A stretch of DNA of 64,000 nucleotides from Sphingomonas mucosissima (GTDB lineage Bacteria > Pseudomonadota > Alphaproteobacteria > Sphingomonadales > Sphingomonadaceae), in NCBI RefSeq assembly GCF_002197665.1, contig NZ_NBBJ01000005.1, positions 1 through 64,000 on the forward strand, written 5' to 3'. Each line of letters starts with the position of its first letter. Position 1 is the stretch's first letter. The notes beneath the pieces are model-generated. The model did not search any database. It was not told the DNA's origin and saw nothing but the letters and a program-made list of their open reading frames with translations. The position numbers and the translations under genes were made by a program. Positions 27,001 to 36,251 of the stretch are shown here, one piece after another.

Positions 27001-27468
27001 ATGCCCCATGCTCATCAACATCACGAACCAGAGGGCGCGGACCTCGCGCAGGCCGCACAGGCGACGCTGGAACGCGCCGGTGAGCAATGGACGGCGATGC
27101 GCGCCAGCGTGTTCGGCGCGTTGGCCGGGTTCGACAAGCCGGCGAGCGCCTATGACATCGCGGAAGCTGTATCCAAGACAGAAGGCCGGCGTGTTGCTGC
27201 CAACAGCGTGTACCGCATTTTGGACCTTTTTGTTGGTGCAAACCTCGTGCGCAAGGTGGAGAGCGCGAACGCTTACGTCGCCAATGCGCACCCGGGATGC
27301 TTGCACGATTGTATATTTCTGGTGTGCGACGTTTGTGGTCAGACGACGCACCTTGATGATGATCGGTTAACCGGTGGGGTGCGCGATGCCGCGTCGGCGG
27401 CTGGGTTCGTGCCGGTTCGTCCCGTGATTGAGGTGCGCGGCCGGTGCGCCGCCTGCAACGGGGGCTGA
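27001..27468 (+). CDS. Fur-family transcriptional regulator, Zur-like
   Basis: 155-aa metal-responsive repressor. The winged helix lies at about residues 25-85 (MRASVFGALAGFDKPASAYDI, NSVYRILDLF). The metal part has HPGCLHDCIFLVCDVCGQ and a C-terminal CAACNGG. The Cys pairs build the structural zinc site. An N-terminal His cluster (HAHQHH) is typical of Zur. The Fur H-rich regulatory motif HHDH reads HPGCLHD, closer to Zur than to Fur. It is divergent from the SDR gene. Confidence 0.8.
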   Translation: MPHAHQHHEPEGADLAQAAQATLERAGEQWTAMRASVFGALAGFDKPASAYDIAEAVSKTEGRRVAANSVYRILDLFVGANLVRKVESANAYVANAHPGCLHDCIFLVCDVCGQTTHLDDDRLTGGVRDAASAAGFVPVRPVIEVRGRCAACNGG

Positions 27469-27533
27469 GCAATTTGCTGATGCCGAAACGGTAGCATTCG
27501 ACACGATCGACCTGCTGGAGTAAGCCCTTCAGA

Positions 27534-29456
27534 ATGACCGATCTGCCCTCGACGCCGCTGCTCGACACCGTTTCGACACCGGCCGATTTGAGAAAGCTTG
27601 CTCCCGAGCAACTGCGCCAACTCGCAGATGAGTTGCGCACGGAGACCATCAGTGCGGTCGGTACCACGGGCGGGCACCTTGGCTCGGGCCTTGGCGTAGT
27701 GGAGCTAACCACGGCGATTCACTACGTGTTCGACACGCCGCGCGATCGACTGATTTGGGATGTCGGCCATCAATGCTATCCGCACAAGATCCTGACGGGA
27801 CGCCGCGATCGTATTCGAACGATCCGCCAGGGCGGCGGACTGAGCGGCTTCACCAAGCGCTCCGAAAGCGAGTATGATCCGTTCGGCGCAGCTCATAGCT
27901 CGACGTCTATTTCCGCGGCATTGGGGTTCGCCATCGCGAACAAGCTGGCGGATCAGCCTGGCAAGGCGATCGCCGTAATCGGTGACGGGGCGATGTCTGC
28001 CGGCATGGCCTATGAGGCGATGAACAACGCGCAGGCTGCCGGCAATCGGCTGGTCGTGATCCTGAACGATAATGATATGTCGATCGCGCCGCCGGTAGGT
28101 GGCCTGTCGGCGTATCTCTCTCGCATCGTCTCCAGCCGCGAGTTTCTGTCGGTTCGCGAGCTGATGAAGCGTGTCGCGCGCCGGCTGCCGCGCCCAATCC
28201 ACAATGCCGCTCGCAAGACCGATGAGTTCGCGCGCGGAATGACGATGGGCGGCACGCTCTTTGAGGAGCTTGGCTTCTATTACGTGGGGCCGATCGACGG
28301 CCATAACCTCGAACACCTGATCCCTGTGCTCGAGAACGTGCGGGATGCCGAGGAGGGGCCCATTCTCGTCCATGTGGTGACGAAGAAGGGCAAGGGCTAT
28401 GCGCCGGCCGAGGCGGCGTCCGACAAGTATCACGGCGTGCAGAAGTTTGACGTAATCACCGGCACCCAGGCGAAGGCGCCGCCGGGCCCGCCGGCCTACC
28501 AGAATGTGTTCGGAGACGCGCTTGCGGATGAAGCCGACCGGGATCCCCGGGTTTGCGCGATCACCGCTGCGATGCCGTCTGGCACCGGAATTGATCGCTT
28601 TGCCAAGCGCCACCCGGATCGTGCATTCGACGTGGGTATTGCCGAACAGCATGGCGTGACCTTTGCCGCCGGTTTAGCCGCGCAGGGAATGCGGCCCTTC
28701 TGCGCCATCTACTCGACGTTCTTGCAGCGCGCTTATGACCAGGTGGTGCATGATGTAGCGATCCAGAACCTGCCGGTGCGCTTTGCGATCGACCGGGCTG
28801 GGCTCGTCGGCGCGGACGGCGCCACGCATGCGGGCTCGTTCGACATCACCTATCTGGCGAGTCTTCCCAACTTCGTCGTCATGGCTGCCGCGGACGAGGC
28901 CGAACTCGTCCACATGACGCATACCTGTGTGGAGCACGATTCCGGGCCGATTGCGGTCCGCTATCCCCGCGGCAATGGCGTAGGCGTTCCGCTGCCGACC
29001 ACGCCGGAGAAGCTGGAGATCGGCAAGGGCCGGATCGTGCGCGATGGCAAGACGGTTGCGATCCTCTCGTTGGGCACGCGGCTTGCCGAGGCGCTGAAGG
29101 CGGCCGATCAGCTCGATGCAAAGGGGCTTTCGACCACTGTGGCCGATCTACGTTTCGCCAAGCCGCTGGACGAGGCGCTCATTCGTAAGTTGCTCGGGAG
29201 CCATCAGGTCGCGGTGACGATCGAGGAAGGGTCGATTGGCGGCCTGGGCGCTCATGTGCTGACCCTGGCGTCTGACGAAGGGCTGATTGATGGCGGATTG
29301 AAGTTGCGCACGTTGCGCTTGCCGGACGTGTTCCAGGATCAGGATACGCCGCAGGCGCAATATGCCGAGGCCGGGCTGGATGCTGAAGGGATTGTCAGAA
29401 CGGTCCTGAAAGCCCTGCGCTGGAATGAGGCTGAAGCGGTCGGCGCGCGGGCGTGA
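27534..29456 (+). CDS. dxs: 1-deoxy-D-xylulose-5-phosphate synthase
   Basis: 640-aa thiamine-diphosphate enzyme opening the MEP isoprenoid pathway, feeding quinone and carotenoid synthesis. TPP-binding block is [16 protein letters not shown] with the later [13 protein letters not shown]. The central domain starts [18 protein letters not shown] with the catalytic Glu. [18 protein letters not shown] is the substrate-specific segment. The C-terminal domain carries [16 protein letters not shown] precedes the ATG at about 12 nt. The stop overlaps a small downstream frame (GTGA). Confidence 0.96.
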   Translation: MTDLPSTPLLDTVSTPADLRKLAPEQLRQLADELRTETISAVGTTGGHLGSGLGVVELTTAIHYVFDTPRDRLIWDVGHQCYPHKILTGRRDRIRTIRQGGGLSGFTKRSESEYDPFGAAHSSTSISAALGFAIANKLADQPGKAIAVIGDGAMSAGMAYEAMNNAQAAGNRLVVILNDNDMSIAPPVGGLSAYLSRIVSSREFLSVRELMKRVARRLPRPIHNAARKTDEFARGMTMGGTLFEELGFYYVGPIDGHNLEHLIPVLENVRDAEEGPILVHVVTKKGKGYAPAEAASDKYHGVQKFDVITGTQAKAPPGPPAYQNVFGDALADEADRDPRVCAITAAMPSGTGIDRFAKRHPDRAFDVGIAEQHGVTFAAGLAAQGMRPFCAIYSTFLQRAYDQVVHDVAIQNLPVRFAIDRAGLVGADGATHAGSFDITYLASLPNFVVMAAADEAELVHMTHTCVEHDSGPIAVRYPRGNGVGVPLPTTPEKLEIGKGRIVRDGKTVAILSLGTRLAEALKAADQLDAKGLSTTVADLRFAKPLDEALIRKLLGSHQVAVTIEEGSIGGLGAHVLTLASDEGLIDGGLKLRTLRLPDVFQDQDTPQAQYAEAGLDAEGIVRTVLKALRWNEAEAVGARA

Positions 29457-29602
29457 GCGGCTGGGCCAAGGTCATCCTTGCGACCGCGCTGATGGTTGTC
29501 GCACTGGCCTGCTTCAACTTGGCTTTGTGGCGCAGGATGAAGGAGGCGCGTAGGCTCGGCGCAGCGCAAATCAACGAGGAGACCGGGCCGCCTCAGCCCT
29601 GA
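29453..29602 (+). CDS. small single-helix membrane protein, 49 aa
   Basis: A GTG start overlaps the dxs stop codon (GTGA), so the frame is placed for translational coupling. The product begins [19 protein letters not shown], one hydrophobic helix at about residues 7-25, followed by a basic patch ([11 protein letters not shown]) and a short acidic, Pro-rich tail. This positive-inside pattern fits a real inner-membrane microprotein. I recognise no family. No separate Shine-Dalgarno site is needed given the overlap. Confidence 0.55.
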   Translation: MSGWAKVILATALMVVALACFNLALWRRMKEARRLGAAQINEETGPPQP

Positions 29603-29640
29603 GGAGACGTTGGTGAAGCCGGGCGGCCAGTTCATTCTGC

Positions 29641-30306
29641 TCACATCTGGGCGTTTGGCCGATGAACCTCCGCGCTTTGCTTGAGGATCGCGCGCGCATC
29701 TCCTGGCGCGCGCACTTCGCCATGTGGCCCACCGGACGCGGCGATGACCCTCTCTAGCAACTCCTGACCTTCTGGCCACCATCCCAGCCCACTCGCGGCG
29801 TTCAGATGTCCCTGTGCGCCGGCGTCGATGAAATAGCTGCCCCAATCGGCGGCAAGGCTGTGCGCTTTATCGATTTCGATCCAAGGGTCGTCGGTACTTG
29901 CCACCAGGATCGAGGGAAACGGTAGCGCCATCCGTGGTGCCGGCGCGAATGTCGCCAATTCCGCAGGGATAGTTGCGCGGTCAACATCTGCGGGCGCCAC
30001 CAGCAGCGCGCCGGCGACCGGCCAGCCATAAGGCTGAGGGCTCAGCGAGGCCCACCAGGCGATGGCTTGGCAGCCTAGACTGTGCCCCACCAGAATGACC
30101 GGAGCTTTGGCTTGGGCAATCGCCTGATCCAATTTGGTCACCCACGCATTACGGTGCGGCGTTTGCCACATGCCGAGTTCGACCCGGTGCGTGTCCAAAC
30201 GTGATTGCTCCCAAAGCGTTTGCCAGTGCGTCGGCCCGGAATTCCCGAGGCCGGGCACCGTCAAAACGGTTGGGTTCAGCGCGAGGGAGGACGAATAAAG
30301 GCCCAT
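29641..30306 (-). CDS. RBBP9/YdeN-family alpha/beta hydrolase
   Basis: 221-aa serine hydrolase. The first strand ends in TVPGLGNSGPTHWQ, the oxyanion motif of RBBP9/YdeN proteins. The nucleophile is Ser in VGHSLGCQA, Asp lies in ASTDDPWI, and His in GAQGHLNAASGLG completes the triad. The ATG at 30306 follows AAGGAA. It converges with dxs and its small partner. Physiological substrate unknown. Confidence 0.85.
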   Translation of the reverse strand: MGLYSSSLALNPTVLTVPGLGNSGPTHWQTLWEQSRLDTHRVELGMWQTPHRNAWVTKLDQAIAQAKAPVILVGHSLGCQAIAWWASLSPQPYGWPVAGALLVAPADVDRATIPAELATFAPAPRMALPFPSILVASTDDPWIEIDKAHSLAADWGSYFIDAGAQGHLNAASGLGWWPEGQELLERVIAASGGPHGEVRAPGDARAILKQSAEVHRPNAQM

Positions 30307-30482
30307 GACGGTGTTCCTTTTCGTAGGCGAGGCCGCGCTGCCGGTGCTCTAGGGGGACGCCCGACACCGCGACCTCGCCAGCTATTTATATCCCACTAAA
30401 CCGATCGGCAATAACTCGGTTCCGAGCTGTCGCCCGGTCGAGGACGGCTTGCGACGAAGCGCAATGGGACCGATAGAGCCGC

Positions 30483-31217
30483 ATGCCAAAGGCTCGTGCA
30501 GACCAATTGCTTGTGGACCGGGGACTGGCGGAGTCGCGCACGCGTGCTCAGGCGCTGATCATGGCCGGGCTAGTCTTTGCGGGGGAGAGGAAAGTCGAGA
30601 AGCCGGGGCAAACGCTTGCCGATGATGCGATTCTTGACGTACGCGGGCGCGATCATCCCTGGGTGTCGCGAGGTGGCATCAAGCTTGCGCATGGGCTTGA
30701 ACAATTCCGGTGGGACGTCACCAGCGCCGTGGCGATGGACGTTGGCTCTTCCACAGGCGGCTTCACCGACGTGCTGCTGACTCGCGGCGCCGCGCGGGTA
30801 TATGCCGTAGATAGCGGGACCAATCAGCTCGCCTGGAAGCTTCGTCAGGACGACCGGGTGGTGGTGCACGAGCAGACCAGCGCGCGTCTGCTCACCGCTG
30901 ACCATATACCAGAGATGGTCGATCTGATCGTGTGCGATGCCAGTTTCATCAGTATCGCCAAGGTCTTGGAGGTGCCGCTCGGTTTCGCAAAGGACGGTGC
31001 GCGGGCGATGACGCTGGTGAAGCCCCAGTTCGAAGCTGGTCGCGAAGAGGTAGGGAAGGGCGGCGTCGTGCGGGATGACGAAGTCCGTCGCCGCGTGTGC
31101 GATGAAGTCGCCGCGTGGTTCGAGCGCAAGGGTTGGCAAGTCGAAGGCGTAGTGGAAAGCCCGATCACCGGACCGGAAGGGAATATTGAATTCCTGCTCG
31201 CTGCTGTCCGTAATTGA
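30483..31217 (+). CDS. tlyA: TlyA-family rRNA 2'-O-methyltransferase
   Basis: 244-aa protein with an N-terminal S4 RNA-binding domain (RADQLLVDRGLAESRTRAQALIMAG, split in the text of the family as residues 5-65) and an FtsJ-like methyltransferase domain. SAM motif is MDVGSSTGGFTD. The K-D-K-E set can be followed in SRGGIKLAHGL, CDASFIS, LVKPQFEAG and the end GPEGNIEFL. Members 2'-O-methylate cytidine in rRNA and in some species act as haemolysins. Confidence 0.9.
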   Translation: MPKARADQLLVDRGLAESRTRAQALIMAGLVFAGERKVEKPGQTLADDAILDVRGRDHPWVSRGGIKLAHGLEQFRWDVTSAVAMDVGSSTGGFTDVLLTRGAARVYAVDSGTNQLAWKLRQDDRVVVHEQTSARLLTADHIPEMVDLIVCDASFISIAKVLEVPLGFAKDGARAMTLVKPQFEAGREEVGKGGVVRDDEVRRRVCDEVAAWFERKGWQVEGVVESPITGPEGNIEFLLAAVRN

Positions 31218-31303
31218 GGCGATCGGCTTTTCCGCGGGCGATTTCACCCGTTTACCTCGCGTGCGCAGCGTGATTATGGCGGCGAAACGGACCAGGAGGG
31301 CTT

Positions 31304-31858
31304 GTGGGGGGCATCGCATCAAAAGAGCAGTTGCGGATGTCCTTTGCACGGTGGGCGCTCTTCTGCGTGCCGCTTATCCTATTGCTGGGGTTCCTGTCGG
31401 GTCGCAGTGTGCCGGCCGGCGACAATAGCCTTTGGTATCAAGCCCTTGCGAAGCCCGCCCTGACCCCGCCCGGCTGGGTATTCCCCCTGGCCTGGAGCGC
31501 GCTGTACATCATGCTGGGGCTGGCTCTGGCCATGATCGCCAACGCCCGAGGCGCCGGCCTCCGCGGCATGGCGATCGGCCTGTTTGTGGCGCAGTTCGGC
31601 CTGAACCTTGCCTGGACTCCGCTGTTCTTCGGCGCGCATCGGATCAATCTGGCCTTCATCACGCTGATCACGATGCTGGTGCTGGCGATCGCGACCACGA
31701 TCGTCTTCAGCCGCATTCGTCCGCGCGCCGCCTGGCTCATGGTGCCCTATCTGGTGTGGATCAGCTTTGCCGCCGCGCTGACCTGGCGGATCGGGCAACT
31801 GAACCCCGACGCGCAGGCCCTTGTGCCAAGCGCCCGAACCTCCCAAGTCATCGGTTGA
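31304..31858 (+). CDS. tspO: TspO/MBR family protein
   Basis: 184-aa membrane protein with five hydrophobic segments. Family marks: WYQALAKPALTPPGWVFPLAW (the tryptophan-rich loop 1 region), NLAWTPLFFGAH, and the ending AAALTWRIGQLNP. Binds tetrapyrroles and in alphaproteobacteria links oxygen state to gene expression. The GTG start at 31304 has a perfect AGGAGGG 5 nt upstream; the ATG further in lacks one. Confidence 0.88.
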   Translation: MGGIASKEQLRMSFARWALFCVPLILLLGFLSGRSVPAGDNSLWYQALAKPALTPPGWVFPLAWSALYIMLGLALAMIANARGAGLRGMAIGLFVAQFGLNLAWTPLFFGAHRINLAFITLITMLVLAIATTIVFSRIRPRAAWLMVPYLVWISFAAALTWRIGQLNPDAQALVPSARTSQVIG

Positions 31859-31883
31859 TACTTTACCCGAAAGGCTTGGCCCC

Positions 31884-32150
31884 ATGCAGTCCGAAAACCG
31901 ACTGTTCGACGATTTGGTGAAACTGATGAACGGCGCCGCTGGCACCGTAGCGGGCGTGGGCCGCGAGGCGCAGGCCGGCGCGCGCGAACGGGCCCGCGAG
32001 TGGATCGGCGGCCTCGACTTTGTCAGCCGCGAGGAATTCGAAGTGGTGAAGGCCATGGCGGTCGCCGCTCGCGAGGAGGCAGACGCGTTGCGCGCCCGAC
32101 TTGATGCGCTGGAAGCGCGCCACCAGAACGATTCGTCCACAGCCGCTTGA
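31884..32150 (+). CDS. ubiK: UbiK-family accessory factor (BMFP)
   Basis: 88-aa protein with the pattern ENRLFDDLVKLMNGAAG, a short amphipathic helix, then a coiled coil ending FEVVKAMAVAAREEADAL RARLDALEAR. This is the UbiK/BMFP arrangement; UbiK supports ubiquinone synthesis by scaffolding hydroxylation steps. The ATG at 31884 begins the conserved part. It lies between tspO and the YbjN-like gene on the same strand. Confidence 0.85.
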   Translation: MQSENRLFDDLVKLMNGAAGTVAGVGREAQAGARERAREWIGGLDFVSREEFEVVKAMAVAAREEADALRARLDALEARHQNDSSTAA

Positions 32151-32196
32151 ACACGATGTTTTGCCTGACGGCCCCTTCCCGTGCGATAAGGCCGTA

Positions 32197-32703
32197 ATGC
32201 TCGACGAAGCCGACATCGAACACGAACCCGAAGCCCCGCTCGACATGCTGGAAAGCTATTTCTCGGCCCATGGCTGGTCCTACGACCGCCACGAGGACGA
32301 GATCAGCGCCAGCATGAAAGGCAGCTGGACCGAGTATGAGCTGCGCGCGCTCTGGCGGGAGGAGGACGGTGTTCTCCAATTCCTCACCTTCCCGGACGTG
32401 AAGGTGGCGGAGCATGCGCGCTCTGCGATTTACGAGACGATCGGTTTGGTCAACGAACAGCTCTGGCTCGGCCATTTCGAGCTTTGGTCCTCCAGCGGGA
32501 TCCTCCTGTACCGCCACGCGGCGCTGGTTGATCAAAGCGAGGAGGACGCCACGCTCTCGCTGGATGCGGCGCAGCTGCTGGTTGACACGGCGATCGACGA
32601 ATGTGAGCGCTTCTACCCTGTGTTCCAGTTCGTCCTGTGGGGCGGAAAAACTCCGCGTGAGGCGATTGCCGCCGCGCTGATCGACACGCAAGGCGAGGCA
32701 TAG
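32197..32703 (+). CDS. YbjN domain protein
   Basis: 168-aa cytosolic protein of the YbjN-like family. The signature LDMLESYFSAHGWSYDRHED is followed by EYELRALWREEDGVLQF and, later, QLWLGHFELWSSSGILLYRHA. Family members act as folding or secretion helpers or remain unassigned. ATAAGG lies just before the ATG at 32197. It is followed after 6 nt by proC. Confidence 0.82.
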   Translation: MLDEADIEHEPEAPLDMLESYFSAHGWSYDRHEDEISASMKGSWTEYELRALWREEDGVLQFLTFPDVKVAEHARSAIYETIGLVNEQLWLGHFELWSSSGILLYRHAALVDQSEEDATLSLDAAQLLVDTAIDECERFYPVFQFVLWGGKTPREAIAAALIDTQGEA

Positions 32704-32709
32704 TCCCCA

Positions 32710-33504
32710 ATGGCATTGCCGAAGTCGCTTTGGCTGGTCGGGGCCGGCAACATGGGCGGCGCCATGCTGCGCGGCTGGATCGCGGCGGGCCTTTCGCCCG
32801 ACGCCGTGACGGTGATCGATCCAGGCACGCCCATGGTGCCCGAGGGCGTTCGCGTTCTTGCCGCGCCCGATGGGCCTGCCCCCGAGGTGATCGTGCTGGC
32901 GGTGAAGCCGCAGTTGCTGGATGCGGTGGCGCCGAGCCTTGCCACCGTTCGGCCCGTGGTGTTGCTGTCGATCCTCGCTGGCGTGGAAGAGGCGGCGCTG
33001 GAGGCGCGGATCCCGGCAGGTGCGATCGTCCGCGCCATGCCTAATCTGCCGGTGGCGATCGGCAAGGGCGTGACGGCGCTGCACGCAGCCAAATCGACCG
33101 CTGAAGCACGAGGCGTCGCAGAAGCGCTGGTGGCGCCACTCGGCAAGGTCGAGTGGATCGGCGACGAAGCGATGTTCGACGCTGTGACGGCCCTGTCCGG
33201 ATGCGGCCCCGGCTTCGTTTTCCGGTTCATCGATGCATTGGCCGCGGCGGGCGCGGCGCTGGGCCTGCCGGAAGATCAGGCGGCGCGGCTGGCGCTGGCG
33301 ACCGTGGAGGGCTCCGCGGCCATGGCAGCGGGAGCAAGGGAGAGCCCCGCGGTTCTGGCCGACCGCGTGGCCAGCCCTGGTGGATCGACGCGCGAGGGCT
33401 TGAACGTGCTCGACCGCGACGACGCGCTGCAGTCGCTGCTGAAGGCAACGCTCGCAGCCAGTCGGCAGCGGAATGCTGAGTTGGCCACCGCGGCCAGGAA
33501 CTGA
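32710..33504 (+). CDS. proC: pyrroline-5-carboxylate reductase
   Basis: 264-aa NAD(P)H enzyme making proline. Rossmann start LWLVGAGNMGGAMLRGW, central VRAMPNLPVAIGKG, and the C-terminal dimer domain with ALSGCGPGFVFRFIDAL and VASPGGSTREGLNVL, the proline-binding block. Near the YbjN-like and ubiK genes, a common order in sphingomonads. Confidence 0.95.
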   Translation: MALPKSLWLVGAGNMGGAMLRGWIAAGLSPDAVTVIDPGTPMVPEGVRVLAAPDGPAPEVIVLAVKPQLLDAVAPSLATVRPVVLLSILAGVEEAALEARIPAGAIVRAMPNLPVAIGKGVTALHAAKSTAEARGVAEALVAPLGKVEWIGDEAMFDAVTALSGCGPGFVFRFIDALAAAGAALGLPEDQAARLALATVEGSAAMAAGARESPAVLADRVASPGGSTREGLNVLDRDDALQSLLKATLAASRQRNAELATAARN

Positions 33505-34214
33505 GCCGCAGCGGCTCTTCTTGGCGTGGCCAGAGCGGTTCTGCGCAGTCGCTCGGCGGAAGATGTCAGGTCAGGCCTGCGTTCGCACGTCGTATCCACG
33601 GCGCGGCTGCTTAGCTGTTGCGCCGGCCCGCTTTGCCGGCGGGTGACGTCACGAGTGGAGCGGCCAAGAATCCTCCCGTTCCGCTTCAGGCGGGGGCGGC
33701 GGTTCAATCGCGCGCTGCAACGAAAGCCAAGAGTTTCTCGCCTGTCCAGGCCGGTATGAGCTTTGGTTTCCCTGCCGGCACGCTTCCCTGAGGCGGGCAC
33801 TCAACGCCAGCACACAGGCGTTCTCCTATCCCACAGTCCGAAAATCACGCGTCTGCGATCCGTTCGCGCCGCGGCGCTTCGCCCGTACGCGCAGTCGCTT
33901 GAATGCGATCGAGGAAGGCCGCGGCGACACGTTCTATTGACTGCCGATTGGGGGCAGCGTGGGATCAATGCGAAGGCTGCGCGGTATCGGTGCGTCGCCG
34001 GGGACAGCCGGATCGGACTGCCGGCAGCAGGACCGTTTCGCCACCTGCAACTGCGCCAAGGCAGGTGAGCGGGAGTCGGCGCGATCGCTCGAGGTCTTAT
34101 CTGTTTCGCCTGCGTATTTCCCCTCATTGTCGAGCCATGAGGTCCGGACATAGTTCGGGAATGTGCCGCATCCCAGCGCGCTGAAAACATTGCCCAACAA
34201 CTTGGAGAACTCGC
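33505..34214. other. 710-nt stretch without an intact gene
   Basis: I find no convincing gene between proC and the globin gene. On the minus strand, 33845-33964, a stop-to-stop frame of 39 codons ends FLDRIQATARTGEAPRRER before TGA. It reads like the tail of a real protein but has no start, so it may be a relic. The last 100 nt should hold the globin promoter. Confidence 0.45.
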
Positions 34215-34661
34215 ATGGCAAAGCCGCTTTCGCCGCAAACCATGACTATAGTGAAGTCGACCGCGCCCGCGCTTCAGCAACATGGTGTGGAAATTACAAC
34301 GCGGATGTACCAGCGCCTGTTTGTTGATCCCGAGATCAAGGCGCTGTTCGATATGGCCGCGCATGAATCCGGCGCTCAACCAAAGCGGCTGGCCGCGGCT
34401 ATTCTGGCTTTCGCCCAGAATGTGGACAAGCTCGACGTATTGAAGCCGGCGATCGAGCGCATTTGTGCACGGCACGTCGAAACGCATATCAAGTCAGAAC
34501 ATTATCCCGCCGTCGCTAATGCTTTGCTTCCCGCAATTCGCGACATCCTCGGCGATGTGGCGAGCGACGAGATCCTCCAAGCGTGGGGCGAGGCCTATTG
34601 GTTTCTCGCCGACATCCTGATCAACCGGGAGGCGGAGCTGTATCGGGCGGAAGCGGCCTGA
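34215..34661 (+). CDS. single-domain bacterial globin
   Basis: 148-aa globin like the haem domain of flavohaemoglobin or Vitreoscilla haemoglobin. Landmarks: IVKSTAPALQQHGVEIT, TRMYQRLF, LFDMAAHESGAQPKRLAAAI, and the proximal His in CARHVETHIKSEHYP. The FAD/NAD reductase part is absent by design, since the C-terminus ends normally after helix H. Likely role is O2 or NO binding; the low-oxygen genes 17 kb away make this plausible. TTGGAGAA precedes the ATG. Confidence 0.88.
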   Translation: MAKPLSPQTMTIVKSTAPALQQHGVEITTRMYQRLFVDPEIKALFDMAAHESGAQPKRLAAAILAFAQNVDKLDVLKPAIERICARHVETHIKSEHYPAVANALLPAIRDILGDVASDEILQAWGEAYWFLADILINREAELYRAEAA

Positions 34662-34760
34662 GCGGTTGCGCTGATCTGGTGTGCACGGGTTACACCCCAA
34701 GGCGAACATTGCCGATGGGCTGGCGTGGGGGTGACCGGGGCCGTGTCGTCCGCACGCCAG

Positions 34761-36095
34761 CTATGCCGCCGGGGCGGTTCCGCGATGCACCTGCACGGTG
34801 GAGAGGTATCTCCCAGGCCCGCCAGCGTCTTCGCCCATCAGTTCATCAACTCGCGGCGCCAAGCCGAAGTCCGCCGCGCCGTAGCGGTGCCGCGCATGCC
34901 TCCCCATCCGTGACTTGCCGGCATAATCGCCCATTCGGGCCAGCGCGGTTGATGACAAGGGCATGCCCAGCATCCCGTACACACGAGCCATTTCGCCCTG
35001 CCAATCACGTTCGACGTCGGCATAGGCGACATCCACCTGTGCGACGTCGCTGCCGGCCCGCGCAATTGCTGTGCGCCCGTCGCGTAGCGCGACCTTGCGC
35101 GTCCATTCGCGGCCGATCCATTCGGGATCAACAGAGGCGGACTGGATCGCCATCTGGTTGCGGACCAGCGAGGCGGAGGAGGCGATGACCTGCTGTGGAT
35201 CACGGCTGAGGCAAACCAGGCGTGCGTCTGGAAACGTGTGGAGCACGGCGGCGAGATCCTGGCTGAATTGCGGGACCTTGAGGATCCAGGGTCGGGTGCC
35301 GTCGTCCCGCCGCAGCCAAGCGATCGTCTGCAATAGGCGGCGGAACTCGGCATAGGTTGCGATGCCGTCATCGGCTTCGACCGCAGCGGTGTAAGCGGGG
35401 ACACGCCATTGCACCTCGAACGCCGAGCCGAAGATCGATACGCTTTGCAGCCCGATCTCTTCATCTGCCGCATTCCAACTGGTTGGATGGATGGCATCGA
35501 ACGCGGGGTTGAGTGCCCGCACGCTCAGCATGGCCAGCCAGCCGCGCAGCTTCCGATCGTCCATCCAGCTGCGCCCGATGGTTCGCGGCAGGGGATTCCA
35601 GCTTTCGAAGAAGCGGGTGAAGGTTAGCCGTGGATCACACGCGAGCAAGCGCTGCATCCGCGTTGTCCCGGAGCGCATTTGCCCGACGATGATGATGGGC
35701 GCGGTGATCGGCTGCTCTGCGATCTCCGAGTGTCGGCGCCATAGTGCGTGGAAGCGGATGCGATTGCACAAGGCGGCGACAAGCTGCCCGTGTGCGATGG
35801 TGCGGCCCAAGGGGGTGAGATCGGCGACGCTTTCCAGATCGCTGCAAAGCAGTGCCAGCCGCTCGCGCCATCCATTTTCTTCTCGATCGATCGGGAGCGC
35901 GGCCTTTTGGACGGCCTTGTGCACCAGTTCGTCGGGATCAAGCGTCGGCCGCTGCGACCAGCCGCGCTGCCATGCGCGGTCCAGCGCGGCATCGAGGATC
36001 CGCAATCGCGCCTCGCGTGTGATGCCATGTGCGCCTTCCGCCGGCAGATCCTTTGTCGAGGAGGCGGCAAGGCGCGGTAGGCTGAATGGCGGCAT
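34761..36095 (-). CDS. sulfotransferase family protein
   Basis: 444-aa protein. The P-loop-like PAPS 5'-phosphosulfate site is GQMRSGTTRMQRLLA near residues 135-150; the 3'-phosphate site is in LVCLSRDPQQVIASS. The C-terminal VAYADVERDWQGEMARVY fits too. Length and N-terminal helical part match the sulfotransferase-3 group of proteobacteria, whose acceptors are mostly unknown. The ATG at 36095 was taken because upstream codons look non-coding. Confidence 0.8.
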   Translation of the reverse strand: MPPFSLPRLAASSTKDLPAEGAHGITREARLRILDAALDRAWQRGWSQRPTLDPDELVHKAVQKAALPIDREENGWRERLALLCSDLESVADLTPLGRTIAHGQLVAALCNRIRFHALWRRHSEIAEQPITAPIIIVGQMRSGTTRMQRLLACDPRLTFTRFFESWNPLPRTIGRSWMDDRKLRGWLAMLSVRALNPAFDAIHPTSWNAADEEIGLQSVSIFGSAFEVQWRVPAYTAAVEADDGIATYAEFRRLLQTIAWLRRDDGTRPWILKVPQFSQDLAAVLHTFPDARLVCLSRDPQQVIASSASLVRNQMAIQSASVDPEWIGREWTRKVALRDGRTAIARAGSDVAQVDVAYADVERDWQGEMARVYGMLGMPLSSTALARMGDYAGKSRMGRHARHRYGAADFGLAPRVDELMGEDAGGPGRYLSTVQVHRGTAPAA

Positions 36096-36251
36096 CGTGA
36101 TGAAACGCGGATGGGGCGCTGGCGTGCCGTTGGCTGCGGTCGAATTCCTTGTGGACCAGGGGAGGCCGCAGGGGCGCCATCGCGGCGCTGTGTTGGCGCA
36201 CGCGCGGGGGGGGGCGTCTCCTTCCACTTGGCGCGCCCCTGTTTGTCGGCG

